Assembly (NCBI RefSeq): GCF_029873475.1
Contig: NZ_CP123499.1
Coordinates: 1,240,001 to 1,304,000, forward strand
Direction of reading: 5' to 3'
From: Arsenophonus sp. aPb
GTDB taxonomy: Bacteria; Pseudomonadota; Gammaproteobacteria; Enterobacterales; Enterobacteriaceae
Length of the DNA stretch: 64,000 nt
Positions 8,358 to 17,437 of this stretch are shown one piece after another (the stretch's first letter is position 1; each line of letters starts with the position of its first letter). The notes under the pieces were generated by a model. It had not been told where the DNA came from. It was given only the letters and a program-made list of their open reading frames with translations, and made no database searches. Both the position numbers and the translations under genes were made by a program.

Positions 8358-9041
8358 ATGCTTAAAGAAAAGTTTTATGTTTTTATATTGATGTTATTGT
8401 TTCCTGCTATTGGATTAGCAGCGAGTTGCACCATGTCGAATAAAGATGGTTTTCACCTATATGGAAATGATTTATGTCTATCAACGTTAAACTATATTGA
8501 TAGCATAGCATCACAAAAACAATTGAATATTAACAGTTTTCGTATATTAGATAATAAAACAGTTATCTTTGCTGCTAACTCTAAGGCAGGTTCATTTTTA
8601 ATGTTGGCAACGCCAAATAGGATCGTGAAGATTTTAGCTGAAATGCCAAATAAAGATGTCAAAAAAAATATTGAAAGTATCAGACAAGTCGATGTCTTTT
8701 TAATAAAAAAAGATATTTATTTCTTATCCAGTGCTTGGGCTACGTCGGGAGCAATACATAAAATAACTTGGAATAAAATAATCAAAGCGGTTAATAATAT
8801 ACCTGTAACTATTGATGATATAAAATTTATAACAAACGGTAATTCATTTTATATTATTCAAAGCGGTAAATATCAGGGTTATATAATTGCTAATAAACAT
8901 AAATATAGAGCTGGCGGCGGTTCTTATGATATCTACGTTCTGGTTTCTCCTTTGGGTAAAGAAATAAAAGAAATTGGACTAGAAAAACAAAGCGTCAATA
9001 ATTTTCTATCATTAGTGGGGAGTGGGGAAACATTACAGTAA
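8358..9041 (+). CDS. exported protein of unknown function
   Basis: A 227-residue protein with a signal peptide (MLKEKFYVFILMLLFPAIGLAAS). The mature part has two cysteines close to the N-terminus (SCTMSNKDGF ... DLCLS), possibly a disulfide, and a lysine/isoleucine-rich body with mixed beta character. No catalytic motif is visible. GAGGATGT spans the start region, giving an acceptable ribosome-binding site. It follows the barrel gene by 200 bases on the same strand, so they could be functionally linked, but nothing in the sequence proves it. Confidence 0.55.
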   Translation: MLKEKFYVFILMLLFPAIGLAASCTMSNKDGFHLYGNDLCLSTLNYIDSIASQKQLNINSFRILDNKTVIFAANSKAGSFLMLATPNRIVKILAEMPNKDVKKNIESIRQVDVFLIKKDIYFLSSAWATSGAIHKITWNKIIKAVNNIPVTIDDIKFITNGNSFYIIQSGKYQGYIIANKHKYRAGGGSYDIYVLVSPLGKEIKEIGLEKQSVNNFLSLVGSGETLQ

Positions 9042-9567
9042 AAGAACTAGTGAACATTGACATATTAAAGCTAATATTTATTAGCCAGCTAAACAAGTCT
9101 GAAGAGAGGTTTTTAGCAATTGATAAAATAACGCATAATCGCAAAAATTTTCCTGAAGCGACCAAACAAAATCATAAAATTTAGCAATCCTAGTTACTAT
9201 CCTTTATTAAATTAATGACTGCTAATAACATTCTATTTTTCTCTAATATTACTATCAAATATAACATTTCTAACAATATATTACTGCTATCTCATTGATC
9301 TCTATCAAAAGCAAATGATAATAATGAGCTCATCAATGAATTTAGCGTAAAGATATTAATAACGGTATTACACCTGGGTTTGATTATTGCTTAAAAGATT
9401 TATTGTGGTTATCATCTATATTGACTTGAACAAAGATAGTAACAACGATCGTAAGCACTGAGGTTAGCTAAAGGAATTGATCGGTGATAATTTTAGGGTC
9501 ATTTAGTTATTCCTGTGTAGGATTTATTATCGCTATTGCATTATTAGTTAAAAGGAGGATAGCAATA
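9042..9567. other. intergenic region with a possible Fur-like site
   Basis: No gene supported. At 9311-9329 a 19-base stretch beginning GCAAATGATAATAATGA matches the Fur consensus at 14 of 19 positions by my count, but in AT-rich DNA such matches arise by chance. The region presumably contains the tail-fiber promoter. The N-terminal extension of the tail-fiber frame (from 9484) is hydrophobic and lacks a ribosome-binding site, so I exclude it. Confidence 0.35.
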
Positions 9568-11187
9568 ATGACGGTAGTTACTGAGGTTTGTGCCAACCAA
9601 TATATTGGCGATTGCGCTTCAACTGAATTTGATTATAAATTTAAAATATTTAGTGAGCATCATTTAGTTGTCATTATGACTGATGGCAATGGTGATCATG
9701 CGCAAAAATTGACATTAAATAAGGATTATACAGTAACCGGGGTTAATTGTGATGAAGGAGGCAAAATCATCTTGTCATCCCCTTTATTTAATGGAAATCA
9801 TTTATTGATTGAGAGACATTTACCAGCAAAACAAGAGATCGCATTTGAAAAATGTAAACAGTTTCATGCCAAACAACATGAAAATGCATTTGATTATCTC
9901 ACGATGTTAGTGCAACAAGTGTTAGGAAATGCGTCGCTATTATTGCAGCAGCCCAGTAGGTTAGAAAATTACTTTGATGCGAAGAATTATCGTATTTCTA
10001 ATATTAGTCAAGCTAAAAATGATAATGATGCAATTAACTTAGCGATAATGCAATCTGCTATAAAAGATATGGAAATCAGATCAATACGGGTTAATGACAT
10101 TGATATACCTGCCTTACCTGATGCAAAAAGCCGTAAAAATAAGCAGCTTGGTTTTGATCAAAATGGTCAACCGACCTTGTTTGATCTTAATGAATCAGGC
10201 ATGTCTGATTATATTTTAGTCGATTCATTTGAAAAAGGATTTGAAATAACAAGCCGTTATCATGCATTACAATATGAGAAAGAAAATAGATATTACCGCT
10301 GGGCAGGTAAATTACCAAAACAGGTTGTTGAAAATTCTACACCCGAATCGACAGGTGGGATAAAAGCTGGAGCCTGGATACAGACTATTGTCAACTCATA
10401 CACAAAAAAGGAAATTGATAACCAATTTGTTAAAGTTAAAGATAACAGAGCTGTGCAATTTTCTACATTAGATTTAGTGAGAACAGATAATTATACTGGC
10501 ATGTCAATGAAGAATAATGTCCAGCATTTAGCTTTATATGTTTCTGGTAATAGTGCTTATACCGTAGTGGCTCGAAATAGTGATAACACCATAAAGTATT
10601 CAATATTATTTCCCACTTATTCAAGTACATTGGCTACGACCAATACTTTAGATCATATAACTGCTTATGGATTTAACGCTAACCATCCTACCAGCGACAC
10701 GGTTATCAGATTAGGTACTGACAAAGGAGACTATGACTTAGTTTGTGCAAGAAATAACCATAGATTTTTTATCCGCAATAATAACACGCATCAAATTATT
10801 TATTTGCCAGAAAAACAAGGAACATTTGCTGTTCAAGAGGATAATTATAATAAACAGCAGATTGATGCTAAATTAGTTGCTACTCATTGGAGCGCTAAAA
10901 AAGCGGTAAATGGCTGGATGAAAGAGCCCTACACCGGCATAATTATTCAATGGGGACGAGTCCCTAGAAAAAATAGTTCAAGAAATTTCTTTCCTATTGC
11001 TTTTCCTAATATCTTAGCCAGCATGGGAGTTGCTAATTTCAATTCTAATTCAAATCTAACAGAATTGTATACACCTAATATTTTAGATGCTAATAATAGC
11101 GGATTTACAATGCGCCAAACTAAGGTGACTAATGGTAGTAATGCTTCTCCATTAGTTGATATGAGATGGATTGCAATAGGATGGTAG
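9568..11187 (+). CDS. phage-type tail fiber protein
   Basis: A 539-residue protein. The N-terminal about 150 residues (YIGDCASTEFDYKFKIF ... KDYTVTG) resemble the virion-anchoring domain of T7-like tail fibers. The middle contains short repeated fiber-like segments (YTKKEIDNQFVKVKDN and YNKQQIDAKL). The C-terminus (WMKEPYTGIIIQWGRVP ... MRWIAIGW) is the receptor-binding tip type seen in many enterobacterial prophage fibers. A strong AAGGAGG nine bases before the ATG at 9568 fixes the start. It is directly followed by its assembly chaperone gene. No capsid, portal or lysis gene lies nearby, so this is an orphan fiber cassette: a prophage remnant, or a moron feeding another particle elsewhere in the genome. 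Confidence 0.85.
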   Translation: MTVVTEVCANQYIGDCASTEFDYKFKIFSEHHLVVIMTDGNGDHAQKLTLNKDYTVTGVNCDEGGKIILSSPLFNGNHLLIERHLPAKQEIAFEKCKQFHAKQHENAFDYLTMLVQQVLGNASLLLQQPSRLENYFDAKNYRISNISQAKNDNDAINLAIMQSAIKDMEIRSIRVNDIDIPALPDAKSRKNKQLGFDQNGQPTLFDLNESGMSDYILVDSFEKGFEITSRYHALQYEKENRYYRWAGKLPKQVVENSTPESTGGIKAGAWIQTIVNSYTKKEIDNQFVKVKDNRAVQFSTLDLVRTDNYTGMSMKNNVQHLALYVSGNSAYTVVARNSDNTIKYSILFPTYSSTLATTNTLDHITAYGFNANHPTSDTVIRLGTDKGDYDLVCARNNHRFFIRNNNTHQIIYLPEKQGTFAVQEDNYNKQQIDAKLVATHWSAKKAVNGWMKEPYTGIIIQWGRVPRKNSSRNFFPIAFPNILASMGVANFNSNSNLTELYTPNILDANNSGFTMRQTKVTNGSNASPLVDMRWIAIGW

Positions 11188-11189
11188 GG

Positions 11190-11627
11190 ATGAAAAAGGA
11201 TGATGTTTATTATTTTAGTGCAACAAAGTTATGTTGGTTATCTGAATCTTTGAAAGAGAGTTATATCAGTGCAGGTACTTGGGATGATGAAGCAATTAAA
11301 ATTCCTTTTAATATATATAAAGAGTATGCACTTTGTGCGCCGCCGGAGGGAAAAATTTTAGGTGCAGATAAAAATGGTGCACCGATTTGGGTTGATATTC
11401 CACCTAAAACTAAAAATGAATTAATCAAAGATGCAGAAAATACAAAAATTGAATTAATGCAAAATGCAGCAGCAATTATCACACCCTTACAGGATGCCAT
11501 TGATTTGAATATGGCAACCGAAGAAGAATGTAAAAAATTAATGGAATGGAAAACCTATCGCGTGCTATTAAGTCGTATAGACATATCAATTGCACCTAAT
11601 ATCGAATGGCCAAAATTGCCCAAATAA
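11190..11627 (+). CDS. tail fiber assembly protein (Tfa family)
   Basis: A 145-residue protein of the tail fiber assembly chaperone family, which folds or trimerises the fiber tip. Recognisable parts are the mid segment (GADKNGAPIWVDIPP) and the C-terminal part with paired hydrophobic residues (YRVLLSRIDISIAPNIEWPKLP). The start at 11190 follows the fiber stop by two bases and has AGGA upstream; an ATG at 11166 lies inside the fiber gene and is less likely. The intact pair suggests selection for a working fiber even though the rest of the phage is missing here. Confidence 0.85.
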   Translation: MKKDDVYYFSATKLCWLSESLKESYISAGTWDDEAIKIPFNIYKEYALCAPPEGKILGADKNGAPIWVDIPPKTKNELIKDAENTKIELMQNAAAIITPLQDAIDLNMATEEECKKLMEWKTYRVLLSRIDISIAPNIEWPKLPK

Positions 11628-11754
11628 AAAAGTTATTTGTTTTGTTATAGAATAAAATCCTGATAATTAATTTATGAACTACTCTCTTTAATTATGATGC
11701 AATTAGTTAATTAAAATAGTGCAAATATAATATAGTGAAAATATAAATTACCTT

Positions 11755-11799
11755 TGATCTAACAGCTGTTTTGTAATAATTTTTACATCTGTTAGATCA
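11755..11799. repeat. 11-bp inverted repeat after the tail-fiber pair
   Basis: TGATCTAACAG (11755-11765) pairs perfectly with CTGTTAGATCA (11789-11799) around a 23-base loop that contains a run of T. It lies between the convergent tfa-like gene and the chitin-binding pseudogene. A bidirectional terminator is the simplest reading, though no clean T-run follows either arm. Confidence 0.45.
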
Positions 11800-11867
11800 G
11801 ATTAAAATAGTCTATTTTAGAGAATAAAAAAACAGACGGTGATTGGAATTTATTTTACCATTGTTTA

Positions 11868-12233
11868 TTAACAATCTTTTATTTTTCTCCAGGGGAATTC
11901 ACCACTATCTGGCTCTGGGAAGCCTGGTTCAATACCTTTGCTCCACCATTTTGCTTCCCAAACAGCTTTATTCCATTTGACTTGACTTCCGATCTGCTAA
12001 GCTGCCTCTTTTAGCCATGGTGCGGCTGTATAACATAGATCAGCATCACAATTTTTTATTTTTTCCCAAGGTAATTCACCGCTGCCTGGTTCAGGATATC
12101 CTGGTTCAGTGCCTTTGATCCACCATTTTGCTTGCCAAATAGCATTATTCCATCTCACTCGCATACCAATTTGATAGGCAGCATCTTTGATCCATTCTGC
12201 GGTATTTAGACATATATCATTTTGTTGATTCAT
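11868..12233 (-). pseudogene. tandem chitin-binding (CBM5/12, AKWW) protein interrupted by an amber codon
   Basis: Read through the internal stop, this is a 121-residue protein of two near-identical modules of about 45 residues. Module 1 has YQIGMRVRWNNAIWQAKWWI and GYPEPGSGELPWEKIKN. Module 2 has QIGSQVKWNKAVWEAKWWSK and GFPEPDSGEFPWRKIKD. AKWW is the hallmark of CBM5/12 chitin-binding domains. The codon matching the Tyr of YQIG is TAG at 11997-11999, a single-base change from TAT or TAC, so the intact product is 78 residues with one full module. GGAG lies eight bases before the ATG. There is no signal peptide. One module may still work alone, so functional loss is not certain. Confidence 0.75.
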
Positions 12234-12809
12234 ATAAATTGCTCCATTGTTTTGTAAAAAAATAAAGTACTTTTACTTTATGTGTATTCGAAATGAATGA
12301 TATTCTTTTATTTTTTAACAAACGAATTAATTTTTATCAAAAAAAGTTATGTTATAACTAATATCATTCTTTACAATTTAATATATTAATTAAATATTTA
12401 TATTTTATTTTCATGTGGTCACCAAAAATTAACAATGAAGTGAAATTATATTGTCAATAAATTTATTTTATTGACATAAATTTTTATGTTTTTTATTTAA
12501 TTAACATTGGTATCTTTATTTCTTTTATGACAGATAATTTCATGTTGATTGTGAATAGCATTTCTGAGTGAGTAACAATTAAATTAATGTTTATGAAATA
12601 ACGAAAAAAGTATTTTTAATACCAGATTGATAATAAATTAAATTACCTTAATAAAATAATTAGAGTCGTTAGCACTGTTTCTGCAATGAGATAAAATTGG
12701 TTTATACTTTCTTTCTATATTGTAGTTGTTAATTTTATTGTTTTTAGTTTTAAACTCGATTTACAAACCAATAATTAGAATGATTTTTATCATAGGGGAG
12801 TAGGTAGTT
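12234..12809. other. AT-rich intergenic region
   Basis: About 575 bases of very AT-rich sequence between the divergent chitin-binding pseudogene and the DUF1003 gene. I see no gene, repeat array or convincing structural RNA in it. Confidence 0.5.
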
Positions 12810-13301
12810 ATGTCGGAACATAAAAAATTTCGCTTTTATCAGCCGCTAAAAGGCCTCAGTCATACATTTGGTGATGAATGGTTTGCTCTTAAGGCAGAAG
12901 CATTTGCACGCTTTTTTGGCACCCCAGGTTTTTTAATTGGGCAAACTGTTGTTGTTGCTGCATGGATCTACATTAATATAACTGGGATAACTAAATTTGA
13001 TCCCTATCCGTTTATTTTACTGAATTTAACTTTTAGTCTGCAAGCAGCCTATGCGGCTCCGTTAATATTGCTTGCGCAAACTCGACAATCTGAACGTGAT
13101 CAAGCACATGCGATAGGGGATGCTCAACATAGAGAAGATTTAGCTGAAGCCATGGCGCAAAGGCAAGCTATTGCGGAATATAACACTGAGCAGTTATTTG
13201 TATTACTTCAACAAAACACAGAGTTAACCAAATTAACAAAAGAAATGGCCGAGCGCATTGAAAAATTAACTATTCAATTAGAAAGCCGTACTCGCAAATA
13301 A
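12810..13301 (+). CDS. DUF1003 family inner-membrane protein
   Basis: A 163-residue protein. Two transmembrane helices lie at about residues 45-65 (GFLIGQTVVVAAWIYINI) and 72-95, with the family signature FDPYPFILLNLTFSLQAAYA and the following LLAQTRQSERD. The C-terminal 50 residues form a charged, heptad-like coiled coil (LLQQNTELTKLTKEMAERIE). The function of DUF1003 proteins is not established. GGGGAG upstream of the ATG supports the start. It is monocistronic, convergent with the deacetylase gene. Confidence 0.85.
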   Translation: MSEHKKFRFYQPLKGLSHTFGDEWFALKAEAFARFFGTPGFLIGQTVVVAAWIYINITGITKFDPYPFILLNLTFSLQAAYAAPLILLAQTRQSERDQAHAIGDAQHREDLAEAMAQRQAIAEYNTEQLFVLLQQNTELTKLTKEMAERIEKLTIQLESRTRK

Positions 13302-13378
13302 AAATTATTTAGAATAATGGCAAACAATACTTTTATCTAACACAGGCTATTTGCTTAAGGTAAATAGTGTTTATCCAG

Positions 13379-14194
13379 TTAAGTATATCTAGGTCCTTTA
13401 TGTAAAGCATAAAGTGAAGAGACAACTGGCGTAGTGTAATAGAAAAGACGACGTTTTAACCACTGTGCATCTTCTCTTTCTTTGGTGCTAATTCGTCCTA
13501 ATCGCCAAGTTTCTGGTTGGCAAACCCTATTCATACGACGTTCTGTCGTATAGAGATAATTAAATCCCAGTTCTTTTGCAATTTTTGCGTAGTCTCTATT
13601 ATAAAATCCTTGTGGCCAACATAAGTGCTGACTGCAATAACCAAGTTGTTTGATAAGTATATTACGGCATTGTTCAATATCTGCAATTAATGCTGCATGA
13701 CGTTTTTCAACATTAGCTTTTAATTGATCCCAACGTAAATGTGAATGTGTGTGATTATGGAATTCAATTAATTCACTAGCTTGCATGTGTTCAATTTCTG
13801 ACCATCGCAGCATAACATCATCGGCTTGGCCGTTACGGATTTTTATTTCACATTCACGGTGTGAATATTCGATATTAGATAGTTTTCTAACCTGACCATT
13901 ACCAATATCTTTGGTAATGAGAAAGATACTGGCTTTAAGCTGCAATTGTTCTAACACAGGAAAAGCGTAAATCCAATTGTCTAAATAGCCATCATCAAAA
14001 GTGATCATGACACTCTTTCGTGGAAAAGGCTTACCCTGATAAAATTGCTCTAATTCTTTTGTAGAAAGGGTTTTCCAGCCGCTATTAGCTAGCCATGTCA
14101 TCTGCTGTGTGAAAGTTTTTGGGGATAAAGTAACTAATCCGGGAGACGGGCTAACGTGATGGTACATAAGAATAGGAATAGTTGTTGCATTCAT
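13379..14194 (-). CDS. polysaccharide deacetylase family protein
   Basis: A 271-residue NodB-homology protein (carbohydrate esterase 4). Motifs seen are ILMYHHVS near the N-terminus, the metal-binding ITFDDGYLDN at about residues 63-72 and HNHTHSHLRW near 145. These supply the Asp-His-His site that removes acetyl groups from amino sugars. There is no signal peptide, so it probably acts in the cytoplasm or on a membrane-linked precursor. It lies 243 bases downstream of a GT4 glycosyltransferase on the same strand; such deacetylase/glycosyltransferase pairs occur in LPS-core or surface-polysaccharide loci of Proteus and Photorhabdus relatives. The exact substrate is not visible. Confidence 0.85.
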   Translation of the reverse strand: MNATTIPILMYHHVSPSPGLVTLSPKTFTQQMTWLANSGWKTLSTKELEQFYQGKPFPRKSVMITFDDGYLDNWIYAFPVLEQLQLKASIFLITKDIGNGQVRKLSNIEYSHRECEIKIRNGQADDVMLRWSEIEHMQASELIEFHNHTHSHLRWDQLKANVEKRHAALIADIEQCRNILIKQLGYCSQHLCWPQGFYNRDYAKIAKELGFNYLYTTERRMNRVCQPETWRLGRISTKEREDAQWLKRRLFYYTTPVVSSLYALHKGPRYT

Positions 14195-14437
14195 TATATT
14201 AATAAAATCATAGATTAATAGATAGTAAATTATTTTTACTCAATTATTAGCATAATAGCAAGTATTTAATAAATTGCATAAATGATAATTTTATTAATCA
14301 AACAAATAGTTATAAAAAAAGGGGTGAACACGAATAATTTGTGTGGTTAGCAGACAGATACAGTTAGTTATTAGCATCACTTAATAAATTATCTATCAGT
14401 AACAGAATTTTTTTAATCTATCGACACATGATTTGAG

Positions 14438-15574
14438 CTAATTATTTGATCGTTCCTGATTAGTTTTATCCTGTAAATTAATATTAGACACTTTGCCAAT
14501 TTGTAATAAACGGAATAAGCATGACTCGATTGAAAATTTCTTGGTTACTTGAAGTTGTCCGCGTTGGGCCATTTCTTGATATTTTTTCGGTTGCTGTAGA
14601 AAATCATCAATAGCTGCTATCCAATTGTTGATATCAGATGGTGGCAATAATAGTCCATTACTTTTATCTTGGATAATATCAGGCAGCCCACCCACATTAC
14701 TAGCAAACACGGGCACAGCAAAGAAAAGTGATTCAACCGCTACCATACCAAATGCTTCCTTAGTAGAAGGAATCACAGTTAAAGATGCATATGAATATAT
14801 TGAGGAAGAAGGAAAAACAATACCGGCGAGAAATGTTTCAGGTACTAAATCATAGTCAATAATTTTTTTCTTTAATTTAGCCTTACAGGCGCCATCGCCA
14901 ATAATTAAATAACGAAATGAACGACCCTGGCATTTTAATTGGGCGAGTGCCGCTAAAACGATATCATGTCCTTTCTCTTCTCTTAACATACCGACTTGAA
15001 TTATGATTGGGGCTGTTCCCTTGTTTATCCAAGTTAAAATATTATCAGCGATAGGGGTATGTTTTTCGGCAACCATTTTAGAAAAATCAAAACCGGGATG
15101 AACAACCTTCACCTTTTGTGGCATACAACCACTTTGCAATAAGGTTTCTCGCATTGGTTCGCTGGGAACAATGATATAATCAAATAAGTAATTCATACTG
15201 AAGGCTTTTATTTTACCTGACAGATAGGTTTTTTGTCTCAGTACACATGGTCGTTGTTTCTTAGCTAGTGTTTTTACAGCGATGGCAAGGTTATTCGCAT
15301 CATGTCCACTGTGGCAAATGGCTAAAATTGCTTGTTGTTGGCGTAGTAGTTTGCGTAGGCGTATGATTGAGGCAGGGTGAGCACTATTAATAAATGCAAC
15401 ATGATAGATTGGAATGTTATTTTTTTTTGCTTCATGTGCAATTTGACTGTCGATATGGCAAGCTAAAGTTACGTTAAAGCCTCGATGAATTAATCCTTTC
15501 ATTTGTAGTAAAGCCTGAGCTTCTTGGCCACCAAAGTTCATCGAAGATTCGGTATAGATAATGGATGTATTCAT
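14438..15574 (-). CDS. GT4-type glycosyltransferase
   Basis: A 378-residue GT-B fold enzyme. The N-terminal acceptor domain starts with IYTESSMNFGGQEAQALLQM. The C-terminal donor domain contains IIQVGMLREEKGHDIVLAAL, YLIIGDGACKAKL and the EAFGMVAVESLFFAVPVFAS E-x7-E motif that binds the nucleotide-sugar donor. The product probably transfers one sugar to a lipid-linked or LPS-core acceptor at the inner membrane. It precedes the deacetylase gene and likely shares a pathway with it. A leader ATG with GGG upstream supports the start. Confidence 0.87.
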   Translation of the reverse strand: MNTSIIYTESSMNFGGQEAQALLQMKGLIHRGFNVTLACHIDSQIAHEAKKNNIPIYHVAFINSAHPASIIRLRKLLRQQQAILAICHSGHDANNLAIAVKTLAKKQRPCVLRQKTYLSGKIKAFSMNYLFDYIIVPSEPMRETLLQSGCMPQKVKVVHPGFDFSKMVAEKHTPIADNILTWINKGTAPIIIQVGMLREEKGHDIVLAALAQLKCQGRSFRYLIIGDGACKAKLKKKIIDYDLVPETFLAGIVFPSSSIYSYASLTVIPSTKEAFGMVAVESLFFAVPVFASNVGGLPDIIQDKSNGLLLPPSDINNWIAAIDDFLQQPKKYQEMAQRGQLQVTKKFSIESCLFRLLQIGKVSNINLQDKTNQERSNN

Positions 15575-16298
15575 AGTATACCCTGATAGTTAGCCCGCTT
15601 GTTAATTGACTTGCTATTCAATCAACACAAAAAATAACATAATATTCTAATTTCTTTATTATTTTAGCTAAAAGATTTAGCGCCATAAGTTAGTAGTCTG
15701 TAACAAAACCGTTCTGTATCTAATGTTATAACTTTGTTATATTGAAGTATTTAATCAGAATGTGTTAACTATGCTTACTTTAACTAATTGTAGTATTTTT
15801 TTATAGTAATTTTTCCTCTTATTTTTCATGATTTAGATTTTATAGCATCATTTTCTATATTTTATAATTATTTATTTATGATTATAAAAATATCAAAGGT
15901 ATAAGATTGCGATGAGATGATATTAATACTATTTTGGTGCGCAACTGATGCATATAGCGTTAAACTAAGACAAGTATTATAATGAATAATAATTTTATTA
16001 TGACTATCATGTAATTAATTGATAATCTATATAAAGTTGTTAAAATATTTAATCCAATAGCTATGCAATATAGTTAAATCGATGATTTTATCATTATAGA
16101 GTATTTTATACTTAACACATAATTTAATTACCTTAACTCAATAGGTTAATTGTTACAATGTTTTATTACATTGATGTTAAATAATTATTTATGTTGCTTA
16201 AAATGTCTATTTTTACTCGGCAAATGTAGAATAGAGATTTATGTATCGCTTTATCAGTTTTGTATTGAATACTTTTTTATTTTTTAGATAAAGGTTAA
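15575..16298. other. AT-rich intergenic region
   Basis: About 720 bases between divergent genes. No reading frame, RNA gene or strong repeat was found. It is long for two promoters and may be the residue of a decayed gene that can no longer be recognised. Confidence 0.45.
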
Positions 16299-16670
16299 AT
16301 GATGAATATTTTTATGAATAAATTTATATTATTGTTATTAAGCGTCGTTTTATTTTTCTATTCAGCTTTTACTTTGGCTATCTCATCCAAATTACTTATT
16401 TCACCAGAACCTAATGTACTATGTGATAGATACATATGTGTTGAAAGTATTGCAGGAGTGTCAGTCAGTTTAACAGAAAAATATTTAGGTAAAAAACAAG
16501 CTAATCGCTTATTGTCTCAAGGTTCATTTGATAAAACGGCATTTACATTTGATAACGGGGTATTTTGCGACATAAAGGATAGAAAATGCTATGTTAATAG
16601 ATATTTTAATGGGAAAGGACAACGAAGCAAAGTGTGTCAGCAGTACACAAAAAAATTATTTAGTAATTAA
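16299..16670 (+). CDS. ycgJ: YcgJ-like small exported protein
   Basis: A 123-residue protein with a signal peptide (to about residue 28) and a mature part resembling enterobacterial YcgJ: VLCDRYICVE, SLTEKYLGKKQANRL, FDKTAFTFDNGVFCDIKDRKC and the following RYF-NGKGQRSK. It has five to six cysteines, probably as disulfides, suggesting a small periplasmic protein. The function is unknown. The two or three possible starts (16299, 16302, 16314) all leave the signal peptide workable; AAGG just upstream slightly favours the first ones. Confidence 0.75.
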   Translation: MMNIFMNKFILLLLSVVLFFYSAFTLAISSKLLISPEPNVLCDRYICVESIAGVSVSLTEKYLGKKQANRLLSQGSFDKTAFTFDNGVFCDIKDRKCYVNRYFNGKGQRSKVCQQYTKKLFSN

Positions 16671-16924
16671 ATATCGGCAAAAGTGACTCGTGGGTGTATT
16701 TTTTATAAATTAAAAATGACTTTTTACTATCACGCTAGAAACGATATTTTAAACTCAAAATTTACTTATTTGTTTTGGCATTTTATTGTTTAAAAATCAC
16801 TTACTCTTTTAAAGTAAGTTGTGATATTTTTATGCTTATCAAGTTGTAAAATAGAAGAATTAATATTAAAAACGGGAAATTTTACCATAGAAATTTTTAA
16901 TTAAATATAAATACTACGTAAATT

Positions 16925-17009
16925 ATTGATATAAACGATCGATAATTGCATTACAATAGTTTAAGTCTATCATATATGCAAGTATTGATCGTTTATATCA
17001 ATTTTTTTT
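16925..17009 (+). repeat. long 27-bp inverted repeat followed by a T-run
   Basis: The arm at 16925-16951 (ATTGATATAAACGATC...) pairs with 16976-17002 over 27 positions with one G-T wobble and one mismatch. The first 16 bases pair perfectly, and the loop is 24 bases. Eight T follow (17002-17009). As RNA this is a very stable stem with a U-tract. It is 255 bases beyond the ycgJ-like stop. It could be a terminator, the end of a small RNA, or a relic of a small inverted-repeat element. Confidence 0.6.
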
Positions 17010-17144
17010 ATGTGTCTATTTTAGGTATGATTTATTCTATAAATTTTGTTTTGGTTTAATTTATAATGATTACATTAACTAAGAGTTATATTTTCTTTTT
17101 ATATCTATGGCTTGATGTATTAAATTTTACTGAACTTGAGGACA

Positions 17145-17437
17145 ATGAAAAATGTACTGCTAACACGTTTAGGCAAATATTGTATCAACATTGTTAGTAG
17201 TGTTAATCGTCAGCTTTTCTGAGCTATGATTTCTCTGCTTATCGGTATTTTTATTTTTACTATAATTAGAAAATTTATAGGCAGATATTTTAGTAAAATA
17301 ATTTTTACCAAAGCGCGTTTAAACAATAAAAAGTCGCTTTAGTTTGAGTAATTATTATTTTTTATGTCATGATTGGCGCCAACACTTTAGGGATTATTAC
17401 TATTATATTAGTTTTATTATATTTTAGATTTGAGTAA
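17145..17437 (+). pseudogene. possible decayed membrane-protein gene
   Basis: An ATG at 17145 preceded by GAGGA opens a frame of 25 codons ending at TGA (17220-17222). The same frame continues beyond it as a hydrophobic then basic stretch (ISLLIGIFIFTIIRKFIG...) to TAG at 17340. A shifted frame at 17348-17434 encodes another hydrophobic segment (VIIIFYVMIGANTLGIITII). The pattern vaguely recalls the N-terminal and first helices of MscS-family channels, but AT-rich DNA readily encodes such residues. I rate this as a weak candidate only. Confidence 0.22.

Noticed and set aside
11261..11500. 79-codon minus-strand frame opposite the tail fiber assembly gene
   Set aside because: The plus-strand frame clearly encodes Tfa; the antisense frame has no ribosome-binding site.
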